A model generated the notes under the pieces. It was not told the DNA's origin. It worked only from the letters and a program-made list of their open reading frames with translations, and ran no database searches. From Chrysopilus asiliformis (lineage: Eukaryota; Arthropoda; Insecta; Diptera; Rhagionidae): DNA of 64,000 nucleotides. The DNA lies in the NCBI GenBank assembly GCA_964034945.1, contig OZ035960.1:26833487-26897486 (forward strand), read 5' to 3'. Position numbers and translations under genes: made by a program. Of the stretch, positions 1-10,485 are shown in pieces (positions within the stretch are counted from its first letter, which is position 1; the number at the start of each line of letters is the position of its first letter).

Positions 1-3000
1 CACCTTTTTTGGTGCCGCACCTTTTTTTGGTGCCGCACCTTTTTTGGTGCCGCACCTTTTTTTGGTGCCGCACCTATTTTGGTGCCGCACCTTTTTTGGT
101 GCCGCACCTTTTTTTGGTGCCGCACCTTTTTTGGTGCCGCACCCTTTTTTGGTGCCGCACCTATTTTGGTGCCGCACCTTTTTTGGTGCCGCACCTTTTT
201 TGGTGCCGCACCTTTTTTTGGTGCCGCACCTTATTTGGTGCCGCACCTTTTTTGGTGCCGCACCTTTTTTGGTGCCGCACCTTTTTTGGTGCCGCACCTT
301 TTTTTGGTGCCGCACCTTATTTGGTGCCGCACATTTTTTGGTGCCGCACCTTTTTTTGGTGCCGCACCTTTTTTGGTGCCGGACCCTTTTTTGGTGCCGC
401 ACCTATTTTGGTGCCGCACCTTATTTGGTGCCGCACCTTTTTATGGTGCCGCACCTATTTTGGTGCCGCACCTTTTTTGGTGCCGCACCTTTTTTTGGTG
501 CCGCACCTTATTTGGTGCCGCACCTAATTTGGTGCCGCACCTTATTTGGTGCCGCACCTTTTTTTGGTGCCGCACCTATTTTGGTGCCGCACCTTTTTTG
601 GTGCCGCACCTTTTTTGGTGCCGCACCTTTTTTTGGTGCCGTACCTTATTTGGTGCCGCACCTTTTTTGGTGCCGCACCTATTTTGGTGCCGCACCTATT
701 TTGGTGTCGCACCTTTTTTGGTGCCGCACCTATTTTGGTGCCGCACCTATTTTGGTGCCGCACCTATTTTGGTGCCGCACCTTTTTTGGTGCCGCACCTT
801 TTGGTGCCGCACCTTTTTTGGTGCCGCACCTTTTTTTGGTGCCGTACCTTATTTGGTGCCGCACCTTTTTTGGTGCCGCACCTATTTTGGTGCCGCACCT
901 ATTTTGGTGTCGCACCTTTTTTGGTGCCGCACCTATTTTGGTGCCGCACCTATTTTGGTGCCGCACCTTTTTTGGTGCCGCACCTTTTGGTGCCGCACCT
1001 TTTTTGGTGCCGCACCTTTTTTTGGTGCCGCACCTTTTTTGGTGCCGCACCTTTTTTTGCCGCACCTTTTGGTGCCGCACCTTTTTTGGTGCCGCACCTT
1101 TTTTTGGTGCCGCACCTTATTTGGTGCCGCACCTTTTTTGGTGCCGCACCTTTTTGGTGCCGCATCTTTTTGGTGCCGCACCTTATTTGGTGCCGCACCT
1201 TTTTTTGGTGCCGCACCTTTTTTGGTGCCGCACCTTATTTTGGTGCCGCACCTATTTTGGTGCCGCACCTATTTTGGTGCCGCACCTTTTTTGGTGCCGC
1301 ACCTTTTTTTGGTGCCGCACCTTTTTTGGTGCCGCACCCTTTTTTGGTGCCGCACCTATTTTGGTGCCGCACCTTTTTTGGTGCCGCACCTTTTTTTGGT
1401 GCCGCACCTATTTTGGTGCCGCACCTATTTTGGTGCCGCACCTATTTTGGTGCCGCACCTTTTTTTGGTGCCGCACCTTTTTTGGTGCCGCACCTTTTTT
1501 TGGTGCCGCACCTTATTTGGTGCCGCACCTTTTTTGGTACCGCACCTTTTTTGGTGCCGCACCTTATTTGGTGCCGCACCTTATTTGGTGCCGCACCTTA
1601 TTTGGTGCCGCACCTTTTTTTGGTGCCGCACCTTTTTTTGGTGCCGCACCTTATTTGGTGCCGCACCTTTTTTGGTGCCGCACCTTTTTTGGTGCCGCAC
1701 CTTATTTGGTGCCGCACCTTTTTTGGTGCCGCACCTTATTTGGTGCCGCACCTTATTTGGTGCCGCACCTTTTTTGGTGCCGCACCTTTTTTGGTGCCGC
1801 ACCTTTTTTGGTGCCGCACCTTTTTTTGGTGCCGCACCTTTTTTGGTGCCGCACCTATTTTGGTGCCGCACCTTTTTTGGTGCCGCACCTTTTTTGGTGC
1901 CGCACCTATTTTGGTGCCGCACCTTTTTTGGTGCCGCACCTTTTTTGGTGCCGCACCTTTTTTTGGTGCCGCACCTTATTTGGTGCCGCACCTTTTTTGG
2001 TGCCGCACCTTATTTGGTACCGCACCTTTTTTTGGTGCCGCACCTATTTGGTGCCGCACCTATTTTGGTGCCGCACCTTTTTTTGGTGCCGCACCTTATT
2101 TGGTGCCGCACCTTTTTTTGGTGCCTTTTTTTGGTGCCGCACCTTTTTTGGTGCCGCACCTATTTTGGTGCCGCACCTATTTTGGTGCCGCACCTATTTT
2201 GGTGCCGCACCTTTTTTGGTGCCGCACCTTTTTTGTGTGCCGCACCTTTTTTTGGTGCCGCACCTTATTTGGTGGCGCACCTTTTTTGGTGCCGCAACTT
2301 TTTTGGTGCCGCACCTTTTTTGGTGCCGCACCTTTTTTTGGTGCCGCACCTATTTTGGTGCCGCACCTATTTTGGTGCCGCACCTTTTTTGGTGCCGCAC
2401 CTTTTTTGGTGCCGCACCTTATTTGGTGCCGCACCTTTTTTTGGTGCCGCACCTATTTTGGTGCCGCACCTTTTTTGGTGCCGCACCTTTTTTGGTGCCG
2501 CACCTTTTTTTGGTGCCGCACCTTATTTGGTGCCGCACCTTTTTTGGTGCCGCACCTTATTTGGTACCGCACCTTTTTTTGGTGCCGCACCTATTTTGGT
2601 GCCGCACCTATTTTGGTGCCGCACCTTTTTTTGGTGCCGCACCTTATTTGGTGCCGCACCTTTTTTTGGTGCCGCACCTTTTTTGGTGCCGCACCTATTT
2701 TGGTGCCGCACCTATTTTGGTGCCGCACCTATTTTGGTGCCGCACCTTTTTTGGTGCCGCACCTTATGGTGCCGCACCTTTTTTGGTGCCGCACCTTTTT
2801 TTGGTGCCGCACCTTATTTGGTGCCGCACCTTTTTTGGTGCCGCACCTTTTTTGGTGCCGCACCTTTTGGTGCCGCACCTTTTTTGGTGCCGCACCTTTT
2901 TTGGTGCCGCACCTTTTTTGGTGCCGCACCTTTTTTTGGTGCCGCACCTTATTTGGTGCCGCACCTTTTTTGGTGCCGCACCTTTTTTGGTGCCGCACCT

Positions 3001-5579
3001 TATTTGGTGCCGCACCTTATTTGTTGCCGCACCTTTTTTTGGTGCCGCACCTTTTTTGGTGCCGCACCTTTTTTTGGTGCCGCACCTATTTTGGTGCCGC
3101 ACCTTTTTTGGTGCCGCACCTTATTTGGTGCCGCACCTATTTTGGTGCCGCACCTTTTTTGGTGCCGCACCTTTTTTGGTGCCGCACCTTATTTGGTGCC
3201 GCACCTTTTTTGGTGCCGCACCTTTTTTTGGTGCCGCACCTTTTTTGGTGCCGCACCTATTTTGGTGCCGCACCTTTTTTGGTGCCGCACCTTTTGGTGC
3301 CGCACCTTTTTTGGTGCCGCACCTTTTTTTGGTGCCGCACCTTATTTGGTGCCGCACCTTTTTTGGTGCCGCACCATTTTTGGTGCCGCACCTTATTTGG
3401 TGCCGCACCTTTTTTTGGTGCCGCACCTATTTTGGTGCCGCACCTTTTTTGGTGCCGGACGTTATTTGGTGCCGCACCTTATTTGGTGCCGCACCTTTTT
3501 TTGGTGCCGCACCTATTTTGGTGCCGCACCTATTTTGGTGCCGCACCTTTTTTGGTGCCGCACCTTTTTTGGTGCCGCACCTTTTTTGGTGCCGCACCTT
3601 TTTTTGGTGCCGCACCTATTTTGGTGCCGCACCTTTTTTGCCGCACCTTTTTGGTGCCGCACCTTTTTTTGGTGCCGCACCTATTTTGGTGCCGCACCTA
3701 TTTTGGTGCCGCACCTTTTTTGGTGCCGCACCTTTTGGTGCCGCACCTTTTTTGGTGCCGCACCTTTTTTTGGTGCCGCACCTTATTTGGTGCCGCACCT
3801 TTTTTGGTGCCGCACCTTTTTTGGTGCCGCACCTTTTTTGGTGCCGCACCTTTTTTTGGTGCCGCACCTTATTTGGTGCCGCACCTTTTTTGGTGCCGCA
3901 CCATTTTTGGTGCCGCACCTTATTTGGTGCCGCACCTTTTTTTGGTGCCGCACCTATTTTGGTGCCGCACCTTTTTTGGTGCCGGACGTTATTTGGTGCC
4001 GCACCTTATTTGGTGCCGCACCTTTTTTTGGTGCCGCACCTATTTTGGTGCCGCACCTATTTTGGTGCCGCACCTTTTTTGGTGCCGCACCTTTTTTGGT
4101 ACCGTACCTTTTTTGGTGCCGCACCTTTTTTTGGTGCCGCACCTATTTTGGTGCCGCACCTTTTTTGCCGCACCTTTTTGGTGCCGCACCTTTTTTTGGT
4201 GCCGCACCTTTTTTGGTGCCGCACCTATTTTGGTGCCGCACCTTATTTGGTGCCGCACCTTTTTTTGGTGCCGCACCTTTTTTGGTGCCGCACCTTTTTT
4301 GGTGCCGCACCTTATTTGGTGCCGCACCTTTTTTTGGTGCCGCACCTATTTTGGTGCCGCACCTTTTTTGGTGCCGCACCTTTTTTGGTGCCGCACCTTT
4401 TTTTGGTGCCGCACCTTATTTGGTGCCGCACCTTTTTTGGTGCCGCACCTTATTTGGTACCGCACCTTTTTTTGGTGCCGCACCTATTTTGGTGCCGCAC
4501 CTATTTTGGTGCCGCACCTTTTTTTGGTGCCGCACCTTATTTGGTGCCGCACCTTTTTTTGGTGCCGCACCTTTTTTGGTGCCGCATCTATTTTGGTGCC
4601 GCACCTATTTTGGTGCCGCACCTATTTTGGTGCCGCACCTTTTTTGGTGCCGCACCTTTTTTGGTGCCGCACCTTTTTTTGGTGCCGCACCTTATTTGGT
4701 GCCGCACCTTTTTTGGTGCCGCACCTTTTTTGGTGCCGCACCTTTTTTTGGTGCCGCACCTTTTTTGGTGCCGCACCTTTTTTGTTGCCGCACCATTTTT
4801 GGTGCCGCACCTTTTTTGGTGCCGCACCTTTTTTGGTGCCGCACCTTTTTTTGGTGCCGCACCTATTTTGGTGCCGCACCTTTTTTGCCGCACCTTTTTG
4901 GTGCCGCACCTTTTTTTGGTGCCGCACCTTTTTTGGTGCCGCACCTATTTTGGTGCCGCACCTTTTTTGGTGCCGCACCTTTTTTGGTGCCGCACCTTAT
5001 TTGGTGCCGCACCTTTTTTTGGTGCCGCACCTATTTTGGTGCCGCACCTTTTTTGGTGCCGCACCTTTTTTGGTGCCGCACCTTTTTTGGTGCCGCACCT
5101 TTTTTGGTGCCGCACCTTATTTGGTACCGCACCTTTTTTTGGTGCCGCACCTATTTTGGTGCCGCACCTATTTTGGTGCCGCACCTTTTTTTGGTGCCGC
5201 ACCTTATTTGGTGCCGCACCTTTTTTGGTGCCGCACCTTTTTTGGTGCCGCACCTTTTTTGGTGCCGCACCTTTTTTTGGTGCCGCACCTTTTTTGGTGC
5301 CGCACCTTTTTTGGTGCCGCACCTTTTTTGGTGCCGCACCTTTTTTTGGTGCCGCACCTTTTTTGGTGCCGCACCTTTTTTTGCCGCACCTTTTGGTGCC
5401 GCACCTTTTTTGGTGCCGCACCTTTTTTTGGTGCCGCACCTTTTTTGGTGCCGCACCTTTTTTGGTGCCGCACCTTTTTTGGTGCCGCACCTTATTTGGT
5501 GCCGCACCTTTTTTTGGTGCCGCACCTTTTTTTGGTGCCGCACCTTTTTTTGGTGCCGCACCTTTTTTTGGTGCCACAC
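1..5579. repeat. Minisatellite array, ~17-bp unit GGTGCCGCACC + T-tract
   Basis: More than 300 head-to-tail units of 16-18 bp fill this stretch and continue past the left edge. Each unit is an 11-bp interrupted palindrome, GGTGC-C-GCACC, followed by a T-rich spacer. The main spacer variants are T6, T7, TTATTT and TATTTT, with rarer ones such as TTATGG, TTTT and spacers that have lost the GGT. Because 17 is not divisible by 3 and the unit contains no plus-strand stop codon, all three plus frames are open for over 5 kb. The encoded peptides, cycling through LVPH, WCRT and FGAAP, are low-complexity artefacts rather than genes. Rare variants recur at fixed offsets, which shows higher-order duplication (see findings). 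Confidence 0.97.
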
Positions 5580-5593
5580 CTTTTTTGGTTTGG

Positions 5594-5645
5594 TTCGGTA
5601 CCCAGGTTCGGTACCCAGGTACGGTACCCAGGTACGGTACCCAGG
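5594..5645. repeat. Four copies of a 13-bp repeat capping the array
   Basis: Four tandem 13-mers follow the 17-bp array after a short transition. Two read TTCGGTACCCAGG and two read TACGGTACCCAGG. The core GGTACC resembles the rare GGTACC variant of the main unit, so the cap may derive from it, but the period and the flanks differ. Unique sequence begins right after it. Confidence 0.95.
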
Positions 5646-6479
5646 TGGGTGAGCGTCTTCTTCACTCTTTTGCAAAAACATGTTTCTTTTAGTTACATGA
5701 GAGGCAACACCAAAAACTCGACAAGTGTCGCTTTTCGTTCCTACTCACGGTGTCAAAAACAACTTAAATTATTTGAATTACCTGTACCTCGCTTCAGTTT
5801 TTGGTTTTTATTGGTCAATTCGATAAAACTCGCACAGTTTAATTTTTAAACCAAATAAATCTTAAATTCAAACTTAGGATCTAAAATTTAGTATTAAAAA
5901 GTCTATAGATCTTTACAAAACTTTATATTTCTTAAAATAAGAGTCTAGAGTTTAAAAAATCAACTGAAAAGTTTTATATTTAGTATTATTTCAACTAATG
6001 TTCTAAATACTAAACTAAAATGACTTAAAATTAGACTTTTCGGATGTAAATGCATTTTAGACTTCAAAAAGTTTGAAATTGATGCCAAAATAGTTTTAAA
6101 ATTGTGTTAAACTTTTAAGAGTCTAAAAATTATATCGAAAATATCTTAAACTTAGACTTTATTTTTTGCCGTGTAAGAATTGAAGCTCTCCTAACCACGC
6201 ATCTAAACTTCCTTCTATTTTAGACCTATAAACATGCCGCAGTAATTTTATTTGAAAACTAGAAAGTCTGAAATTTTTTACACCTTTAGAAGTTTGAAAG
6301 GATTAAATTTATACTCTTCCACTTTATACAGATTTCAGTCAAATAGTATGCGTTATAACAATAAATATACAAATAAAATAATTTAGTTAAATATTTTAAC
6401 AAAATTTAATATTTCAAGAGTAATTTTTAAACACTATTAAATTACGTTGTCGCTCTATTTTCAGATCGTTGGAAGCTTA

Positions 6480-6750
6480 TATTTCTGAAACTATGAAGCC
6501 TATGAAAATTAAATTTCGTCACCTTACAAAGTTCCGGTGACAATACAGTACTTTCACTACTTCGTCCTTTTAAGAACAATGGAAGATCCTGTAAGGATAA
6601 CGTGATTATTATTTTCCTCAGATTTTCCGGAGAAAGTCTCATCTGGAAGTTTTTGGGGTCGCTGAATCCGATTTTTAAATTATTTTTTGATTGTTTGCAT
6701 TGTTTACATAGACAATATATATAATAATAGACGCCCAACTCTGGCTTATT
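6480..6750 (+). repeat. Interspersed repeat family B, decayed copy
   Basis: The segment contains a TTCGTCCTTTTAAGAACAAT-like block, a GATTTTCCGGAGAAA block and TTTTTGGGGTCGCTGAATC. The same blocks appear in the same order at 13383-13600 and, inverted, at 56.1-56.5 kb. Multi-copy status within the window marks it as an interspersed repeat; the class is unknown. Confidence 0.6.
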
Positions 6751-7849
6751 GACTGCGACGCTTCAGTGCCTGAAATCGGAACTATTTTGGTTTGAGTATT
6801 GGGTAGTTTTAACCTGTGCTAAACTTGGTTTGTGCCCTTGATACATTTTTCTCGCTAGAAAATCCAATAAAAATTTGAAAAAACAAAACCAATATCTTTT
6901 AAATGTTTTTTTTATTTTAAATTTCAATATATGTTTAAATAGATATCACATTTTGTTTTGTTATTTTTAAATAAATATCACATTACTGCAGTGGCAGTGA
7001 AGACGAGGGACAAGCCAAATGTGTCGAGCCAAGCGCTAGAGCTCCAGAGCCGTCCCAAAAGCAGTTTACAATCAAACGCAGCTACGATATAGGGAAGGCG
7101 ATAGTGCCAGCAAAGCCCACCATAAAGCTTAAGTGGGGCTTGATTTTGAGGCAACTTTGCCTCCGTCTTCATGGAATGCTCGAGTGTCTCACTGACTAAA
7201 GCTAAATATTCGCCCTCGGGCTCCCAAGGTTGTGTAACCTAGAAATACACCATGAAATTTTCTCAAAAATTGCAAATAAATGGAGATACCTTTCAGCAGT
7301 AAGTCACTGTGGAAAATTCTTAAGCAGTGATGCGCCCCAACCGCACAGAATGTCACAACTTTGGGCAAAACCGACAGCGAAGTCTCAGGGGCGAAACTGA
7401 TGGCTCACAACAGGTTTCAAGGTACAACTGCTTCAATTCTACCCACTCAAACGAATCGTTCTCTGATTCTTCCTAAAATACCGGTGTTTTAAGGATACTT
7501 GAAAAATTACCGGAATTAATATGTGCCCCAAAATGAAGAAAAAAAAAACTAACCTCAAATCATGGTCAAGTCGGAGAAAACATGCCACACGCGCGCCATC
7601 ATGTTTGAAAAACGAAAAACGCATGCAACAACAGCGCATCCGTGTTTGAAATCGGAACTAAAAATGAAATTTACTTTTTGTTCTAAGTTGACACACCGTG
7701 ATTGTTTATTATATAGAACATTAATTAAAGGATATTTAATATTTGTTGTTTAAAATAGTAAAAAAATTTTGCAAGCTAGTACTATATAAAATTTCGCCGG
7801 GTTAAGAAATAACTTAAAAACAATTGAAAAAAAAATCTGTATGCCTTCA

Positions 7850-8112
7850 GGACCCGCGATTTCGAATTTTGAAATTCTAACACCATATTCGTGATCAGCG
7901 GCAGCGAAAACCTCATATTGCCAGATTTTCAGAGGAAAAATGGTGAAACGGATATCTGAGTTATGCTTACCGGACTTTCCATCTCGAATTTTGTAAAACC
8001 GTTTCTAAGTGAGCACCTTCGACGTTAGACGAATCTGTGTGCAAAATTTAATTAGTGATGATACTGTAATGAGTAAGTCAGTGGTATTCGGCTTTTATAT
8101 ATATAGATAATT
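7850..8112 (-). repeat. Interspersed repeat family B, inverted copy
   Basis: It reads as the reverse orientation of family B: a gatttcgaattttgaaatt block, a GTGATCAGCGGC block equivalent to the GGTCGCTGA block, and then a terminal TATATATATAGAT. The same terminal motif closes the inverted copy near 56.5 kb, so it probably marks one end of the element. Confidence 0.55.
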
Positions 8113-8394
8113 GCTTTATTAAAAAAAAACTATATATTAATAATTATATAATAATATTGCTTTTATTTTAATACAGTAATTGGTTTATGTCTATATTTAT
8201 CAAAAAACCATATTTTTTAAAGAATTTGTTTTCTTATTAATTTTTTCGAGCCTTTTTTAATAAATGCCTGTAAAAAACCATATTCTTTGTGTAGATGATA
8301 GTCTAGAAAAGACAAAAAAAAATCCATGAGTAAAAAAACAATACTTTTCCTTTTAGCTTTGTCGTAGGATTTTAAAAATTATTGTATGAAAAAC

Positions 8395-8750
8395 TTTTTT
8401 AAATTGAAAAACTTAACAAAAGCTTTAATTGCCAATCTGGCAATTATTGAAAACCCGTATGGTGATTTAAGTGAACGGCGAACAGTTGTGTCAAAATTCC
8501 ACAAACTTTTCATTTTACGAAAAACGAATCTGCGTAAAATTTCAAGTCTCTACCTCAATCCGTGCGCCCGCAATCCGCGACACAGACGGACGGACGGACG
8601 GACGGACATGCAAAATTCAATTTTTTTGATCATTCTAAACATACTGGTGTAATTCATTTTTGTCTGTGATAACGGGATCTTGGCGTTACAAACGGTAAGG
8701 CAAATTTAATATACCCTTTGGTTTCACCATACGGGTATAAACAACTATCA
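8395..8750 (-). repeat. Interspersed repeat family A (CGGA-rich), inverted copy
   Basis: The hallmarks are a (GGAC)n run at about 8586-8608, the block GTGCGCCCGCAATCCGCG, the block GATCTTGGCGTTACAAACGG, and the terminal motif CCATACGGGTATA. Copies with the same blocks in the opposite orientation lie at about 33.4-33.8 kb and 59.05-59.61 kb. There is no coding capacity, so this looks like a non-autonomous interspersed repeat. Confidence 0.7.
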
Positions 8751-9821
8751 ATAGGCAATCATAAATGATGCTAAATTGTATAGGTCTATAATTTCCAATA
8801 GGAAAGATTCAGTGTTCTCATAATAGTCTACTTGAAATTTGTCTTAAACTGCTCTAATTCGATATATGAGTATGTAAAATAATATTTTAAATATAGGGAT
8901 CCCCTTGTTTAAGACGCCTCCTTTTGATATACGACGCTCAATGTTTTGTACCCGGTCTTGATATACGATGATAATAATTTGATATACGACGACGCATGCA
9001 ACTTTTTATGTGTTCCAATTTTTTTTACCTTTATTTCCACAAAACACTCGTATAAAAATGACAGTAAAATACAAGACCTTGATATACGACGTTTCGACAT
9101 ACGACCCAAAATTATGCAATTCGTCGTGTGTACTTTTTTGCTATAATTTTTCAATGCAGTGAATATTTTCCTATTTTCCAAAAATGTGTTGAAACGTAAA
9201 AACATTTTTGATATGGCAAGTGTTATCTGTTAACAAAAATAAATTTTTTTTGTTTAAAAGAAAAATTTTCGTAACGAAAACTGTTAAAACATGTAACTCG
9301 ATTTGTGTTCATTTTTTTATTAAAATATATAAATTTTTTTACAATATTTAAAATTTAAGAACGCTTTCAACATTAATCGTATGTAAATTTCAACACCTAA
9401 CTAAAATCCATATCAGAAACATCTAAAACGATGCGGATAAATTTTGTTTTTCCCAATAAGTCTATGATAATTGTGGAAAGACTATTTTCGTCAATGGCAA
9501 AAACGTACAAAAAAGCACTTAGTATAGCGCTTGTTAGTGTATAGTACATATCAACATTTCGTCATTTAGCTAAAGTACTTTAAGAAAATGCCTTCGTCAC
9601 CTCTTTTTCGTCATCTTAAATCTTAAGTAATACAAAACTATGTATAGTACAAATTTATATTTCCACATTACATCACTCATTAAGGGCTTGCTCGGTAGTT
9701 GTTGCGTTGACATCTGTTTTTAATTACAATCACGATGGACGGATGATTTTTTTTCCTACCACTGTATCATCATGTGAAAATTAGAAACGGAACCGATTTT
9801 TCGACTTAATTGTTTCATTAG

Positions 9822-10289
9822 TACCATTTCAATAAAAGCGCAACAACATTCCCAATGTTGGAACCCTCCAAAAATTATCATCAATCAGAAACCGCATCAG
9901 GAAGCTATAAGAGACTACAAATAATAAACATCGATCTGGGTCCCGGCGTTACAATTGAAGCGTGTAATTCTTTGAAATATGAAATTAGCCCTTACGGAAC
10001 TCATTTAGATTTTGTTGTACCAACATGTGGAAAAACTAACTCCGTTTTTAACGCTGTCCATATATTTTTCCAGGCCCCTTTCTGCCTCGAAGCTAATTTG
10101 ATCCATCAGACTTATCAAATATACGCAAGCGCAGCAACATTTTCTTTCAATCGAAAGGGATTCATAATCATCTACACTCGCATTAATAACGATGAAAATG
10201 AAGTGACAAAAATGATGAAGATTCCAATAGGGGAAAGATTATCTCAAGAAATTCACAGCAGTCCCAGTACTCTCGATCAGTTGATTTGA
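9822..10289 (+). CDS. Partial gene: C-terminal exon of a CUB-like protein
   Basis: The reading frame is open from just after a good 3' splice site (tttcattag, ending 9821) to a TGA at 10287-10289. An internal ATG at 9855 would give 144 residues. Codon composition is richer in GC than the surrounding DNA, which suggests real coding sequence. The segment around residues 80-110 (APFCL, then alternating hydrophobics, then KGFIIIYTRI) resembles the last strands of a CUB domain, but only weakly, and the expected upstream cysteines are not clearly placed. I do not recognise an orthologue. It could be the last exon of a gene whose upstream exons lie in the repeat-rich DNA, or a single-exon gene. Its stop lies only 13 nt before the proposed nidogen transcription start. 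Confidence 0.45.
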   Translation, partial: YHFNKSATTFPMLEPSKNYHQSETASGSYKRLQIINIDLGPGVTIEACNSLKYEISPYGTHLDFVVPTCGKTNSVFNAVHIFFQAPFCLEANLIHQTYQIYASAATFSFNRKGFIIIYTRINNDENEVTKMMKIPIGERLSQEIHSSPSTLDQLI

Positions 10290-10299
10290 ATTTTTGAAT

Positions 10300-10333
10300 T
10301 CAGTCGATACGTGATCTTTCTACGCTGAAGACA
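10300..10333 (+). promoter_or_regulatory. Inr + DPE core promoter for nidogen
   Basis: TCAGTC at 10300-10305 matches the arthropod initiator TCAKTY, with A+1 at 10302. AGACA at 10329-10333 starts exactly at +28 and matches the downstream promoter element RGWYV. No TATA box is evident upstream. The predicted 5' UTR of 184 nt leads straight into the nidogen ATG at 10486. The motif match and spacing are seen directly; use as the start site is inference. Confidence 0.5.
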
Positions 10334-10485
10334 TAATCATCCTTAAAATTTCAGAAAAATTGGTTCGCGCGTGTGAAATGTGCCTGAGTGGTGGAATTTG
10401 ATTAATTGGAATTCTTAAATATCACAATTTCACTAAAAGGATTATCAGTGATTTTGGAGATTATTTTTTTCGTTTATCAATTAAA

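Larger units (their letters stand above)
5646..9821. other. Intergenic region with decayed repeats
   Basis: AT-rich DNA with no supportable gene. All ORFs are under 100 codons, mostly in homopolymer-rich sequence, and none has a recognisable domain. Degenerate interspersed repeats occur at about 6.48-6.75, 7.85-8.11 and 8.40-8.75 kb and are listed separately. The stretches 5.65-6.45, 6.76-7.84 and 8.76-9.82 kb hold nothing I can name. Confidence 0.6.

Noticed and set aside
9..5849. Three plus-strand ORFs of 1767-1882 codons and many minus-strand ORFs in the array
   Set aside because: Stop-free consequence of a 17-bp tandem unit; low-complexity peptides cycle through the same words in every frame.
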